Shown: piece by piece, positions 9,578 through 19,495 of the stretch | Position numbering within the stretch: position 1 is the first letter of the stretch | Layout: each line of letters begins with the position of its first letter | Source: an uncultured Opitutia bacterium | GTDB lineage: Bacteria > Verrucomicrobiota > Verrucomicrobiia > Opitutales > UBA953 | Assembly (NCBI GenBank): GCA_903840355.1 | Contig: CAIMFJ010000004.1 | Span: 62,001 to 126,000, forward strand | Direction: 5' to 3' | Length of the DNA stretch: 64,000 nt | Program-made: the position numbers and the translations under genes | Notes under the pieces: generated by a model | Seen by the model: the letters and a program-made list of their open reading frames with translations, nothing else | What the model was told of the DNA's origin: nothing | Database searches by the model: none

Positions 9578-10484
9578 GGTCGTCCGTGTCGATGTAGACA
9601 TCCATTTGTTGACCGACGAAGATCGCACGATTGGTAGGGCGGTCGAATTGGTAGATGACTTGTAACACGCGCGTGTCGACGCGTTCGATGCTCGAACCTG
9701 TGAGCGAAACTTTAGGAATCACATACGGCTCGATGCGCACAAACTTCAGCGGAATCGCCCGCTCGGCTGAACCCGTCTGAACGCTCTCACCTTTCAGATA
9801 ACCTTTACCACTTAAGCCATTGCGCATGCGGGGTGCCAACTGCTCATCGACGTCGCAACGAATCTGCAGACGCGAAATATCGCCCAAGAGCACCGGGGCT
9901 TTGCCTCCGGCCATCACGAATTCGCCAGGACGTAAATCGACTTGCAACACCGTGGCCTCAATAGGCGCACGAACAATCAAACGATCCAACTCCACATTCA
10001 CTTGGTTGAGTTGGGCCTGAGCCAGATCACGACGTGCGACAGCCTCTTTAGCCGAAACTTGATAATTATAGAGGTCCGAAGGACTCACGGCACCGGTGTC
10101 TTTCAAAGTGGCCCAGCGGCGTGCTAAATCTTCGGCGCGCTCGGCGGTCGCTTCCGCAGCCCGCAACGTGGCTTCCAAAACCTGTTTCTGCGCTTTGAGC
10201 TCGCGGTCATCGAGGCTGAAAATCGGGTCGCCGACTTTAACCTTATCCCAAACCTTCACGTAGACTTTGGTCACGGTACCAGAAGTCAGGGAGCCTAATT
10301 GGGTGTTCTCGGCTACAGCCTCCACTAAACCTGCGGCGGCAATCTGGCCGTCCTTGTCGCGCTTAGCAGGCTCATAGGGTGGCGGCTTGATGGGAACTTC
10401 GGAGGCCGTGCCTTGAGTGAGTTGCAGGGCGGCGCCCGCACCGGCGAGCGCGAGAGCAATCAAGAGGAAGCGTTTCTTAAACAT
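9561..10484 (-). CDS. HlyD/DevB-type periplasmic membrane-fusion protein
   Basis: This adaptor links an inner-membrane ABC exporter to a TolC-like channel. The 307-residue protein has one N-terminal membrane anchor (about residues 5-22). A biotinyl-lipoyl half domain (VKVWDKVKVGDPIFSLDDRE) and a coiled-coil hairpin (about residues 115-165) come next, then the second lipoyl half (IVRAPIEATVLQVDLRPGE) and a beta-barrel domain. It lies three bases after the ABC ATPase gene and overlaps the TolC-like gene. The gene set most resembles cyanobacterial DevBCA and related MacAB-like exporters. The exported substrate cannot be read from the sequence. Confidence 0.9.
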   Translation of the reverse strand: MFKKRFLLIALALAGAGAALQLTQGTASEVPIKPPPYEPAKRDKDGQIAAAGLVEAVAENTQLGSLTSGTVTKVYVKVWDKVKVGDPIFSLDDRELKAQKQVLEATLRAAEATAERAEDLARRWATLKDTGAVSPSDLYNYQVSAKEAVARRDLAQAQLNQVNVELDRLIVRAPIEATVLQVDLRPGEFVMAGGKAPVLLGDISRLQIRCDVDEQLAPRMRNGLSGKGYLKGESVQTGSAERAIPLKFVRIEPYVIPKVSLTGSSIERVDTRVLQVIYQFDRPTNRAIFVGQQMDVYIDTDDHAATK

Positions 10485-10487
10485 AAA

Positions 10488-11216
10488 TTAGAGATGGGTA
10501 GTGTCGAGTTGGCGAGGGTCATCGACGACGCGGCGAATCCGGCCGTCTTCCATTTCGGCAATGCGATCGGCAAAGCGGAAAATCCGTTGGTCGTGGGTAA
10601 CGACGACCACGCAGCGATTGGGTGCACGCGAAAGGGTGCGAATCATTTCCATGATTTGGGCACCGGTGTCTTTATCGAGTGCCGAGGTAGGCTCGTCACA
10701 AATGAGCAATGGTGGCTCGTGCACTAGGGCGCGCGCGATGGCGACGCGTTGTTGTTGTCCGCCGGAAAGCGAATTTGGCCGAGAGTCTTCGCGCCCCTTT
10801 AAGCCGACCTTTTCGAAAACGATGCGGGCTCTTTCCTCGGCTTCGCGTTGCGACACGCCTTGAATCAATAAAGGCACCGTGACGTTCTCTAACGACGTCA
10901 ATGTAGGAATGAGGTTAAAGGATTGGAAAACGAAACCTAAGTTTTTGCGACGGAAGGTCGTGAGGTCTTCTTGACCGAGACCATCGAGGCGTTGGCCAAA
11001 TACTTCTACCGTTCCCGCTTGCGGCGTTAACGTTCCCGCAATGACGGAGAGCAAGGTCGTCTTCCCGCAACCCGAGGGACCTACGAGCATGATGAGCTCG
11101 CCGCGACGGGCGTCGAAGTCGGCTTGCTTCAACGCGGTGACGCGCGACTCACCTTCACCAAAGAACATATTCACCCCCTGGGTGCGAACGGCGGTTTCAA
11201 AGGTAGGTTGACTCAT
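10488..11216 (-). CDS. ABC transporter ATPase (LolD/MacB/DevA type)
   Basis: This is the cytoplasmic ATPase of the exporter. The 242-residue protein contains Walker [10 protein letters not shown] (about residues 43-51), a Q loop in [17 protein letters not shown], the signature [15 protein letters not shown], Walker [13 protein letters not shown] and the switch His in [10 protein letters not shown]. Its start overlaps the permease stop by four bases (ATGA), so the two are probably translated together. Family knowledge says such ATPases pair with FtsX/MacB-fold permeases, which is what lies next to it. Confidence 0.95.
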   Translation of the reverse strand: MSQPTFETAVRTQGVNMFFGEGESRVTALKQADFDARRGELIMLVGPSGCGKTTLLSVIAGTLTPQAGTVEVFGQRLDGLGQEDLTTFRRKNLGFVFQSFNLIPTLTSLENVTVPLLIQGVSQREAEERARIVFEKVGLKGREDSRPNSLSGGQQQRVAIARALVHEPPLLICDEPTSALDKDTGAQIMEMIRTLSRAPNRCVVVVTHDQRIFRFADRIAEMEDGRIRRVVDDPRQLDTTHL

Positions 11217-12403
11217 CCGCGGAAAACAGAAGCGGCATCGACGCGCGACACCTTGATGATACCGATGATGGCAGAGACTAAGCTAATCCCTAAAACCAGC
11301 ACCAGCGTGGCCCAGAAAATTTGGGGGAACATCACAAACGGCGGCATGCCCTTTTCGATCATCACGCGCCCAATCGCTTGGGCCATCCCGGCTCCTAATC
11401 CAAAGCCGATTAAACCCGCCGTGAGTGCTTGCACTAGCAGCATGCGCGCAATCGTCGCCATCCCCGCGCCCATCGCCTTAATGGCGGCGAAGTATTTTAG
11501 ATTCTCCAACACGAAGGAGTAGAAAGTTTGGCCGGAAATCGCGATCCCGACGAAGAGCCCCAGCGCCACGGCCGTCCCGAACGAGAAAGGAATCCCCGTG
11601 TTTTTCCAAAACCACCAGAAGGTGTTTTTCGCTAAACTCCGATCCGACCAATCCCAAATCACGGTATCCGTCGTCCAGGCCTTGAGTGCGGTTTCGCGCT
11701 CAATCCGATCACATAATTGTGAAGCCGAGACTCCATCGCGCGGTTCCACTAACATAAAGCTCAGTGTCCGACGCGCTTCTAAATTGTAAGCTTTGGCACG
11801 GTCATACGTCGTGTAGACAAACGGCCCCCCCGTGAAGGCGCGACGCACTTTACAGATGCCAACAATCCGGGCTTCGATATCATTAATCTCAAACGTATCA
11901 CCTGGCTTAAGGGGCACCGTCTTCGTTTTACCATCTGGGCCCACGACCGTACGTCCCATCAACTGAGCACCCCATTCATCAATAATAACGGTATTCGGCA
12001 GACGTAATTCTTCGATGCGACCTTGTGAAAGTTGGGCGGGGGCCCCGGCAAACGTATCGGCATCAATCCCTACCATCGTGATTAACTTAAAATTACCATC
12101 GGTCATGCGGGCTTGCAGGATCGACATGTGCAACGGGGCAGCCCACGAGACGCCATCCACCGAGCGGACTTTCCCTAGCTCGGTATCCCGCATGGGTTTG
12201 GCATCATTCGCTTGTTCTACCATGGGATCGCTGACCCAGATAGTGGAGCGAATGTTGTAAATCGGCGTGTAGGTCCAACTCATGATGCCGAAGAAGACCG
12301 AAGTCTGCTGCGCCATCAGCAAAGCGGAGAAAGCCAAACCACAAAGGAGCATCGCCAACTTAGCACGATCCCCAAACAGCATGTTGAGTGCTAAGCGGTA
12401 CAT
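11213..12403 (-). CDS. ABC transporter permease, FtsX/DevC type
   Basis: This is the inner-membrane permease of the exporter. The 396-residue protein has an N-terminal transmembrane segment (about residues 15-35) and a large periplasmic MacB-like domain (about 40-265). Three C-terminal transmembrane helices of the FtsX fold follow (about 275-300, 320-345 and 360-385), ending with the typical [13 protein letters not shown]. Four core helices with this layout match the DevC/MacB class. It directly precedes the ATPase gene with a 4-base overlap and follows a small membrane protein by 12 bases. Substrate unknown. Confidence 0.92.
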   Translation of the reverse strand: MYRLALNMLFGDRAKLAMLLCGLAFSALLMAQQTSVFFGIMSWTYTPIYNIRSTIWVSDPMVEQANDAKPMRDTELGKVRSVDGVSWAAPLHMSILQARMTDGNFKLITMVGIDADTFAGAPAQLSQGRIEELRLPNTVIIDEWGAQLMGRTVVGPDGKTKTVPLKPGDTFEINDIEARIVGICKVRRAFTGGPFVYTTYDRAKAYNLEARRTLSFMLVEPRDGVSASQLCDRIERETALKAWTTDTVIWDWSDRSLAKNTFWWFWKNTGIPFSFGTAVALGLFVGIAISGQTFYSFVLENLKYFAAIKAMGAGMATIARMLLVQALTAGLIGFGLGAGMAQAIGRVMIEKGMPPFVMFPQIFWATLVLVLGISLVSAIIGIIKVSRVDAASVFRG

Positions 12404-12415
12404 ACTGATTGCAAA

Positions 12416-12805
12416 TTAGGCCTTCGCGGCGGAAGGGAGAAAGACCGCATGAGTCTTAAACCATTCGGGACCCCAGCTCGCATTCACCGACCAAGCCAAA
12501 ATCAGGCAAACCAGGGCGGCACTAAAGCAAATGACCACTTTCTTTCGCTGGTCGCTCTTCGAGCTCGCGTGCAAGAGGCCTACCGCCGCGAGCACAAAGA
12601 GTGGGTGGAAGTAGGAGATTGGACGCACCGTGGTGAAGAAGGCCACGAGCCCGACGGCTAAATTAATATCTACTAAAACTGCGACCACGCGCTGAAAGCG
12701 CACCTTTGGCCCAACGAAGAGAGCGAGCACAATCGCCACCAACACTAAAAGCAAAAGGAGCGACCCGTAGTGTTTGTGAATTTTGCCGAGGAGAAGTGGG
12801 TCCAT
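12416..12805 (-). CDS. Small unknown membrane protein heading the exporter operon
   Basis: I do not recognise the family. The 129-residue protein has four hydrophobic segments: about residues 14-32, 40-58, 64-80 and 88-108. A short basic loop KSDQRKK lies between the third and fourth. No catalytic motif is evident. It lies 12 bases upstream of the permease gene on the same strand, so it is likely the first gene of the exporter operon and could be an accessory component. That role is inferred from position only. Confidence 0.65.
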   Translation of the reverse strand: MDPLLLGKIHKHYGSLLLLLVLVAIVLALFVGPKVRFQRVVAVLVDINLAVGLVAFFTTVRPISYFHPLFVLAAVGLLHASSKSDQRKKVVICFSAALVCLILAWSVNASWGPEWFKTHAVFLPSAAKA

Positions 12806-12861
12806 GCCCCGAAATTGAGAGGAATGGATGATTATTCAAGCCACACCTCCAATTTTTCAAT

Positions 12862-13560
12862 TTATACTTCCTCGGGGAACATCCGACGGAAAAGCCAGCC
12901 CGCCGCCACGGCACCTGCCAATTGGGTGGCGATGTCGAAAATCACCCGTGGCGTTAATTTCGCCACCAAAGTGATTTCTTGGATAAAGGTCATCAGTTTA
13001 TCCCCTTCGGTAAACAAACTCCCAAAAGTCCCCCGGAAAAGTTCGGCCAATGAAACAGCGGGGTTTAATCCAGGATTCAATTCGGCAAACGACCCCGCCA
13101 AACCCAAGGCGGCCGCCGCAATCGCCAAACCGTAATAACTGTTACCTGCCGTTAGCCGGGAGGTCGTGACCATCAAAACCACCATGGATAAAAGGAAGGT
13201 ACCGAGAAATTCGACCGCCGCCGAAGATGCCCAACCTTCAAAGGGACTCTCCCCTACCGCGGCTAAGGCATCTTTCATCTGATCCGCATCGCGCACGGCC
13301 ACCAGCGAAACCAGGCAAGAAGCTAAGAGCGCAGCCCCGACTTGGACTCCGATGAAAATCAAAACGTTCGTCCAACTCAAACGCCGGCGAACGCCCAAGG
13401 CCACAGCGACGGCTGGATTATAGTAACCCGCATGCAACGGACCGCTCATGTAAAGCAACGCCGCCATCAAAACCGCCACACTTAAGGGAGCCGAAGCTAA
13501 CAGGGCCGCCGCGCAGAGGGTGAAAGTGGCGATGCCTTCGAGGATGAGCTTATTGCGCAT
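12862..13560 (-). CDS. Aquaporin / MIP-family channel protein
   Basis: This is a water or small-solute channel of the major intrinsic protein family. The 232-residue protein has six hydrophobic segments and the two half-helix signatures expected for the fold: NPAVAV after HAGYY in the first half and LNPAVSL in the second. The arginine that usually follows the second NPA is not obvious (NPAVSL), so the selectivity filter is atypical and the transported solute is uncertain. It is co-directional with the exporter operon but 56 bases upstream of it, so it may be a separate unit. Confidence 0.82.
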   Translation of the reverse strand: MRNKLILEGIATFTLCAAALLASAPLSVAVLMAALLYMSGPLHAGYYNPAVAVALGVRRRLSWTNVLIFIGVQVGAALLASCLVSLVAVRDADQMKDALAAVGESPFEGWASSAAVEFLGTFLLSMVVLMVTTSRLTAGNSYYGLAIAAAALGLAGSFAELNPGLNPAVSLAELFRGTFGSLFTEGDKLMTFIQEITLVAKLTPRVIFDIATQLAGAVAAGWLFRRMFPEEV

Positions 13561-13605
13561 CCTTCGAATCTCGCCACTTATTAGACGACCTCAAGCATCG
13601 AGTGC

Positions 13606-14760
13606 TTAATGTCCGCGCTGGTTTAACCAATTTTCGCTAAAGACCGCCATCTCGTCAAAGAAGGGCAGCCGGCGATTGCGCTGCCGCAACTCCTTTGCCG
13701 TGTCCTCCTGCTGCACGAAGAGTTCATGCAAGGTGTCATACAGCGGGGTCTTCTTGTTCTTATCGTCGATTAACCAAAAACCCACCTGCTTCCCATCAAC
13801 GACCTCGTTATTGTAGAATTGCCAGTAGAGTACGAGCGGAGGGCGCCAGGATAAAAATTTAGTAAAGATTTCGCGGTTCTTCATCTCGTGGACCTTCGGA
13901 TCATTGCCACAGGCTTGGGCGGAAAGGCCGCATTCGCCGATGAACACGCGACGGGAAGGTAAGTTCGGCCGGGCGGGTAATTGTTGATTGATATAATCCA
14001 AAGTCGCCCGGACTTCTTCGGCGGGAAGGGTTTGCACATCGTAGGCGGAGTAGGAAACGAAATCGACATTCACCTTGGGCAGAACGGCATTCACCATGCG
14101 TTGCTTGCCACCCTTCATCGCATCACGCACTAAGTTCACTTCGGCGTAAGTATAAACGCGGCAACGCGTGTAGGGTACTTCGCGCCGGGCATCATCCACG
14201 GCTTCTTGGCGCACATTCAACCAATCAATCATCGCAGCCATCGTCGCGGGGCTAGCTTCCCCCTTGGGGTTCTTATCAGGCAATAAATACCAATCCCCTT
14301 CCCAGTGACCGATGAAAAAAGTTTTGCCAGTGGTGTCGCGACGGGTGAGCAAATCTTTCGTAAAAGCGTACACCGCATTATACTCCCGACGCCGGGTTTC
14401 CGCATTCCATTCTTTCGCCCAATTTCCGTTCGACCGGTACCACACTAAATAGTGAGTGAAGGGCATCGCCACCAATTGCGTAAAAACCTGCGGCGAAGGC
14501 ATATCCACTTTAAGGATACGCGAACCTAATTTGCTGATTTCCTTCGCCCCTTCGAGGACGCCGTCTTCTTTGGTGAACTTGTAGGCCGGATTAATAATCT
14601 GGGTCCCAAGCACCTGCGGAAACGCATCCGGCATATCAGGAACGGGGGGCAATTCGGGGGCCTCTAAAATAATTTTTCCTTTTTTCTTCTGGGCCCAAGC
14701 CTCGCCCGAGCAGAGACCTAAAAACAAGATACCTATTAAGAGACGAGTTAGAATTCTCAT
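13606..14760 (-). CDS. Secreted glycoside-hydrolase-like TIM-barrel protein
   Basis: I infer an exported sugar-active enzyme; the exact family is unclear. I chose ATG 14760 because it opens a Sec signal peptide ending GEAWAQ, giving about 384 residues. The body has features of clan-A-type glycosidase barrels: FIGHWEGDW with a possible acid/base Glu near the middle, NVDFVSYSAYD, and RVFIGECGLSAQ with a likely nucleophile Glu on a late strand. These are followed by PLVLYWQFYNNE and a terminal GFWLID. The catalytic roles are inferred by analogy with GH5-like enzymes, not proven. It is divergent from the small secreted protein at 14834. Confidence 0.6.
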   Translation of the reverse strand: MRILTRLLIGILFLGLCSGEAWAQKKKGKIILEAPELPPVPDMPDAFPQVLGTQIINPAYKFTKEDGVLEGAKEISKLGSRILKVDMPSPQVFTQLVAMPFTHYLVWYRSNGNWAKEWNAETRRREYNAVYAFTKDLLTRRDTTGKTFFIGHWEGDWYLLPDKNPKGEASPATMAAMIDWLNVRQEAVDDARREVPYTRCRVYTYAEVNLVRDAMKGGKQRMVNAVLPKVNVDFVSYSAYDVQTLPAEEVRATLDYINQQLPARPNLPSRRVFIGECGLSAQACGNDPKVHEMKNREIFTKFLSWRPPLVLYWQFYNNEVVDGKQVGFWLIDDKNKKTPLYDTLHELFVQQEDTAKELRQRNRRLPFFDEMAVFSENWLNQRGH

Positions 14761-14833
14761 GGGGTGAACCCTAAGCAGGGGAAGTTGAATTGTCCCGAAC
14801 GGTCTCCTTTCTTCAAGCCCGTTCCCGCTTCTT

Positions 14834-15304
14834 ATGTATAAACTCACTACCCTCCTCACTACCTGTCTCTACCTCACCCCACTCCCACTTGCGTTGCACG
14901 GGCAAGAAACCCTGCCACCGCCAGAGCATCCGAAAGTCGTCGACCCCGAGCATACTCGTTTGGTCGCCGCCCGCAAAGCCGCCCACGAACTACCCGAAGT
15001 GATGGCCGCACAACAACAGGCCAAGGCGGACCGGGCGCTAGCCCACAAAGCCCTAGCCGAAGCTAAAGCCGCTAATAAAAAGGCGATGGATTCGGAAGCA
15101 CTCTATCGAAAATGCCTGGAAGAGGGTCTCAATAAAATGGATCCGAGTGCCCACGACCAAGTCGTAAAAGAGAAAACGCAGTTTAAGGAAAAGATGGCAA
15201 AGGCCCGTCAGGACAAGAAAGGCGGTAAAGCCAAACCGACCCAGAGCCCGATGCCTGAAGAAGAAAAACCGGAGACGCCCGCCAGCCCAGAAGAAGGGCT
15301 TTAA
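14834..15304 (+). CDS. Small secreted Ala/Lys/Glu-rich protein
   Basis: Unknown function. The 156-residue protein begins with a Sec signal peptide (cleavage probably after LALHGQ). A helical, likely coiled-coil stretch with many Ala, Lys and Glu residues follows (about residues 45-125). It ends in a low-complexity Pro/Glu/Lys tail. There is a single Cys in the mature part, in LYRKCLEEG. It overlaps the end of the convergent PLP-enzyme gene by four bases. The composition argues for an extended periplasmic protein rather than an enzyme. Confidence 0.6.
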   Translation: MYKLTTLLTTCLYLTPLPLALHGQETLPPPEHPKVVDPEHTRLVAARKAAHELPEVMAAQQQAKADRALAHKALAEAKAANKKAMDSEALYRKCLEEGLNKMDPSAHDQVVKEKTQFKEKMAKARQDKKGGKAKPTQSPMPEEEKPETPASPEEGL

Positions 15305-16752
15305 CTCAAAGCGTGATTCAGGGCCGCCCAAATTTCTTCGACCGGTTCAGTTCCTACCGACAAGCGGATCAAGTCCGGGTCTAAGCCAAAACTTTTTAGT
15401 TTGGCTCGACCCTCGGGCGTGGTGACTTCGGAGAAATGCGCCAACCACAAGAAAGGCGCGGCGAGCGAAAAAACTAAACCGAAACTAGGCCCTTTAACCA
15501 TCTGCAACTTATCGTACACCAGCCCAAAAGGCACTCGAAGTTCCATCGTGATAATAGAACCAGCTCCCGCACCCGGACGTTGCAAGGCGCGATAAGACGC
15601 CGCCGTCGGGCCTTGATCTGCCACTCGAATCCGAGCCACGCTCGGATGTTGTGCTAGGCGACGGGCAATCTCGGCCGCATTCTTAGAAAGTTGGAGCGAG
15701 ATTGCTCCCATGTTATCGATTTGCCCGGCTAAAGCCGTGAGGTCTAACGGGTGCAAGGGCGAGGCGTAGGCTTTAATACTTTTTAATAACGCAGCGGCGG
15801 CACGCTTCTGCGGATTCGCAGTAACGACGCCAGCCATGATATCACCAGCTGCGCCAGCGTACTTCGTTAAACTCGCCACTACTAAGTCGGCCCAAGGTAA
15901 GACATCCACATTGGCTAAACCCACCGCACTCGGATCTAAAATTAATAAAGCGCCATGCTGATCGCATAATTTACGCAACACCGCCACATCCGCCGTTTCC
16001 AATTGTGGGTTCGTAGGAATTTCGGTGATGACCCCCGCAATCGTTCCTGTCGCCAACAGTTTTTCGACGGAGGCTAAATCTTGTACATTCGGAATGAGAT
16101 GGTGCGGGGCATCCAAGGCCTTCTCCATCAAGCGAGTGGTATCGACGTAAAGCCAGCCGAGTTGAATCCAGGCTTTTTTCCCCAAGGGTCGCTGCACTTC
16201 ATTCACCGCCTGCATAGCGGCAAAAATCGCATTCATGCCCGAGGTCGTGACAACGAGGTCGGCCGCCGCGCTCGGAGCGAGGTAAGGTTGTAAAGTTTTC
16301 TGAATTTTACCTAAAGCCTCAGGATTGACGGCACCTACTGGCGTTAAAAAGTTTTCCGCCTGCCGCGACGAAATGAGTGCCCCAGTGTGCTGCACTAATT
16401 TTGCAAAAATTTCGGCCTGCGGACCCGTAGGCAAAGTAACCAACACCCAATCGGCGACTGCAGCTAAGTGATACTGTTGAATCGCTGCCCAAGTTAAAAG
16501 ACGGCGAGCCAGCACTTCTGAAACGAGCGGGAAATGTTCTCCCGCCTGATTTAAAGCCGCGGCCGCTTTTTGCACCGCCTCCTTAATTAAATGATGGCGT
16601 ACAAAACGCGGGTAGCCGGCTTGGATTTTCGCTAACGTTGCAGGCTCTTTTAATTCATAAGCTTCGACGTCTTTCAACGTCGGCAAACAAACGACCGTGC
16701 CGTGTACGGAGGGAGGCATCAAAACTCCCAATGCTGGTGACCCTAAACTCAC
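15301..16752 (-). CDS. Cys/Met-metabolism PLP-dependent enzyme (cystathionine gamma-synthase-like)
   Basis: This is a pyridoxal-phosphate enzyme of the trans-sulfuration fold (cystathionine synthase/lyase, homocysteine synthase). The C-terminal two thirds are clear. There is a PLP-binding strand ILDPSA, the internal aldimine Lys in [18 protein letters not shown], and the family ending [22 protein letters not shown]. The N-terminal third is divergent. I prefer GTG 16752, which overlaps the lysA stop as GTGA and gives 483 residues; ATG 16719 is an alternative. Downstream coupling to lysA suggests a place in aspartate-family amino acid metabolism. Which reaction it performs cannot be decided from sequence alone. 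Confidence 0.75.
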   Translation of the reverse strand: MSLGSPALGVLMPPSVHGTVVCLPTLKDVEAYELKEPATLAKIQAGYPRFVRHHLIKEAVQKAAAALNQAGEHFPLVSEVLARRLLTWAAIQQYHLAAVADWVLVTLPTGPQAEIFAKLVQHTGALISSRQAENFLTPVGAVNPEALGKIQKTLQPYLAPSAAADLVVTTSGMNAIFAAMQAVNEVQRPLGKKAWIQLGWLYVDTTRLMEKALDAPHHLIPNVQDLASVEKLLATGTIAGVITEIPTNPQLETADVAVLRKLCDQHGALLILDPSAVGLANVDVLPWADLVVASLTKYAGAAGDIMAGVVTANPQKRAAAALLKSIKAYASPLHPLDLTALAGQIDNMGAISLQLSKNAAEIARRLAQHPSVARIRVADQGPTAASYRALQRPGAGAGSIITMELRVPFGLVYDKLQMVKGPSFGLVFSLAAPFLWLAHFSEVTTPEGRAKLKSFGLDPDLIRLSVGTEPVEEIWAALNHALS

Positions 16753-18002
16753 AGCGAGATTTCGTTTTGCCAGATTTGTGCTAATGTCTGCCGGCGTCGA
16801 ATTAAAGCGGCGTGACCATTCGACTGTAACAGAACTTCGGGTGCTTCGGGGAAAGAATTGTAATTTTTCGCACTCATCCCAGCACAGTAAGCCCCGGCGC
16901 CACCAATCACACAAAGATCACCCGTCTGAGCCGTGGGGAGATCGCGCGCGGCCAATGTCTCTGGAGCACCTGGAGCGCAGCTCACCAAATCACCCGACTC
17001 ACAACAATGACCCACAATGATGTAAGGCCGATTTCCGGCGAACGACGTTTGCGGATAAAGGTAAACGGGATGTTGTGCCCCGTAGAGAGATGGACGGAGT
17101 AACTCTGTCATCCCTGAATCTAATTTTAAAAATTCGCGGGTGCTCGTGCGCACGACATCTTGCACGCGACATAGAATCGCCCCGGCATTCGCGACAAGAA
17201 AAGTTCCGGGTTCGATTTCGAGGTGCAGTTTACGACCCTCGGTTTGGGCAAATTGTTCAAACGCCGCTTTCACCGGCGCACCGATGACTTGCGGATCCGT
17301 TCCCTTCTCCGTGGCTAAACGTGCCACTTTATAACCACCGCCCAAATTTAAAACTTTCACCGATGGGAAAAGTCGCACGAGGGCTAAACTGGCCGCCGAC
17401 ACTTCTTGCCACACCACGGGATCACTCCCTGACCCAATGTGGGTGTGGATGCGAATCACCTCTAAACGATACTTTGCAACGAGCGCTTGCACTTGATCGA
17501 CCCATTCATGCCAAATACCGAACGAAGAATCGGGACCGCCCACGTTGGTCTTACCAGTGCCACCCGACCCGCGACCGGGATTAAAACGAACGCCGATGCG
17601 ATGACCGGGCAACGCTTGGCCAATCCGTTCAAGTTGTTGCAACGAGCAAGCATTCACCTCGACCCCTTGGCGGAGCAAATCCGCAAAGTCGGCAGGCAAC
17701 TCTTGGGCCGATAAAGAAATCCGCGCCGCGGGGATACCAGCGGCCAAGGCACGCCGTACTTCAAAACCCGAACTAGCATCAAAATGCAGACCTAACTGAG
17801 CAAAGAGCTTCAGGATAGCGGCATTAGGACACGCCTTCATGGCAAAGCGCACCGTCAACCCATACGCATTCGGGAAAGCCAACATGGCCTTACCTTGAGC
17901 CTCGAGGGTAGCCTGACTATAGACGTAACAGGGAGTACCCTGTTCTGCGGCCACTTTCTGGGCGATGGCAGGGGGCAAAAATGGATGAATATCGGCACTC
18001 AT
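16749..18002 (-). CDS. lysA: Diaminopimelate decarboxylase
   Basis: It converts meso-diaminopimelate to lysine with PLP. Family motifs are visible: the PLP Lys in [22 protein letters not shown], a Gly-rich phosphate loop [20 protein letters not shown] and the active-site CCESGD, with [11 protein letters not shown] near the end. Length is 417 residues, typical. I chose ATG 18002; an upstream in-frame start would add 17 residues without family similarity. Its stop overlaps the GTG start of the PLP enzyme downstream. The related decarboxylases for arginine or carboxynorspermidine are less likely given CESGD and the context. Confidence 0.85.
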   Translation of the reverse strand: MSADIHPFLPPAIAQKVAAEQGTPCYVYSQATLEAQGKAMLAFPNAYGLTVRFAMKACPNAAILKLFAQLGLHFDASSGFEVRRALAAGIPAARISLSAQELPADFADLLRQGVEVNACSLQQLERIGQALPGHRIGVRFNPGRGSGGTGKTNVGGPDSSFGIWHEWVDQVQALVAKYRLEVIRIHTHIGSGSDPVVWQEVSAASLALVRLFPSVKVLNLGGGYKVARLATEKGTDPQVIGAPVKAAFEQFAQTEGRKLHLEIEPGTFLVANAGAILCRVQDVVRTSTREFLKLDSGMTELLRPSLYGAQHPVYLYPQTSFAGNRPYIIVGHCCESGDLVSCAPGAPETLAARDLPTAQTGDLCVIGGAGAYCAGMSAKNYNSFPEAPEVLLQSNGHAALIRRRQTLAQIWQNEISL

Positions 18003-18112
18003 TAAGCCCTGAACTTTGGCACGGACGCCCGACCCTTCCAGCCTTTTTGTCAAAGTATGACACGGCTTGCCTACCCTGCCCGAGGACTGTGGGATAAAAC
18101 CTGACGTCTCCT

Positions 18113-19471
18113 ATGCCTGAATTAGATACCATCGTTGCCGCCGCGACCCCTTCCGGTCGCTCAGCCCTCGCCGTGGTGCGCATCGATGGCCCCTTAGTCC
18201 CAACGTTATGCCAACAGGTCTTCCGCCGGAAAACTTTATTGGCACCACGGGAAGCTCGTCCGGCTATTTGGTATGATCTGGAAAATCAACCCGTAGACCA
18301 AGTCGTGGCGGTGCGCTGGGTCCAAGGTGTTTCTTTTACGGGAAATGATTCTTTAGAAATCACGTGTCACGGCAACCCACTCATCGTTCGAAAAATTTTG
18401 ACCGATGCCTTGGCTCGCGGAGTCCGACTCGCTGCTCCTGGCGAGTTCACGCGCCGCGCTTTTCTTTCGGGCAAAATCGACCTGACCCAAGCTGAGGCGA
18501 TTGCCGATTTAATTCACGCGAGCTCCGCCCGAGCCCTCGCTTCGGCGCAACGTCTTTTAGCAGGCGAACTGGGCCGTCACGTCGCCCGCTGGACGGATCA
18601 GCTCTTACAAGTCCTCGCCGAGCTCGAAGCCCATATTGATTTTCCCGAAGAAGACTTACCACCCGAAGATGCCACCGGACCCTTGGCCCGCTTGCATAAA
18701 ATTGCGTCAGAACTTTCTGGATACGCTCGGACCGCCCGCCACGACCAAGCCTTACGCGAAGGTATTCGCCTCGCCGTCGTGGGAGCACCTAACGCCGGTA
18801 AATCCAGTTTACTCAATGCGCTCACGGGACAAGAACGCGCCTTGGTGAGTGCCGAAGCCGGCACGACCCGCGACTACTTAGAAGCCGCCGTTCCTCATTT
18901 ACCTTTCAACCTCACCGCCGTCGACACAGCGGGGTTACGCACGAGTTCTTCCGCACTCGAACTCGCGGGCATGAAACGAAGTTTGGAACAAGCGCAGGCC
19001 GCGCATTTTCTTTTACTCGTCGTCGATTACTCGCTCGCGCCACCTGATTTGCCTGCAGAACTTTTAGCGTTACTCACTCCGGAGCGCACGTTGCTCATCG
19101 CCAATAAATCGGATCTCCCTGCTCACCCGGCACAAAAAGATTTTCTACCGCAACTCACTCGCCTCCACACCTGTTTGTTAGACGGTCGCGACGCGGAAAA
19201 ATTGCGCCGCTCGCTCGGGGAAATTTTAGTCGCCCGCGACCTCGCTCCTGGAGCGGAAGACCTCGTCGTCGGGGTCCGCCATGCCGAGGCCATGCTGCAA
19301 GCCGCCAAGGCTTTAGAAGCCGCCGCGGGGCACCTCGCCGCCCCGATCCAAACGGAACTCGCGGCCGCCCAGTGCCGGGAAGGCCTAGATCACCTGGGGG
19401 AGATTATTGGTCGCATTGATAATGAGCGTATGCTCGACAAGCTCTTTGCTTCCTTCTGCATAGGTAAGTGA
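18113..19471 (+). CDS. mnmE: tRNA modification GTPase MnmE
   Basis: MnmE works with MnmG to install 5-carboxymethylaminomethyl groups on U34 of certain tRNAs. The 452-residue protein has the N-terminal folate-binding domain (DTIVAAATPSGRSALAVVRI), a helical domain, and the inserted G domain. The G domain shows G1 GAPNAGKSS (about 223-231), G2 GTTRDY, G3 DTAGL and G4 NKSD. The C-terminal CIGK motif with its catalytic Cys is intact. It is divergent from lysA and 24 bases upstream of mnmG, the usual partner order. Confidence 0.97.
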   Translation: MPELDTIVAAATPSGRSALAVVRIDGPLVPTLCQQVFRRKTLLAPREARPAIWYDLENQPVDQVVAVRWVQGVSFTGNDSLEITCHGNPLIVRKILTDALARGVRLAAPGEFTRRAFLSGKIDLTQAEAIADLIHASSARALASAQRLLAGELGRHVARWTDQLLQVLAELEAHIDFPEEDLPPEDATGPLARLHKIASELSGYARTARHDQALREGIRLAVVGAPNAGKSSLLNALTGQERALVSAEAGTTRDYLEAAVPHLPFNLTAVDTAGLRTSSSALELAGMKRSLEQAQAAHFLLLVVDYSLAPPDLPAELLALLTPERTLLIANKSDLPAHPAQKDFLPQLTRLHTCLLDGRDAEKLRRSLGEILVARDLAPGAEDLVVGVRHAEAMLQAAKALEAAAGHLAAPIQTELAAAQCREGLDHLGEIIGRIDNERMLDKLFASFCIGK

Positions 19472-19495
19472 TATCCCTTCGGGGGTCACTGTACC

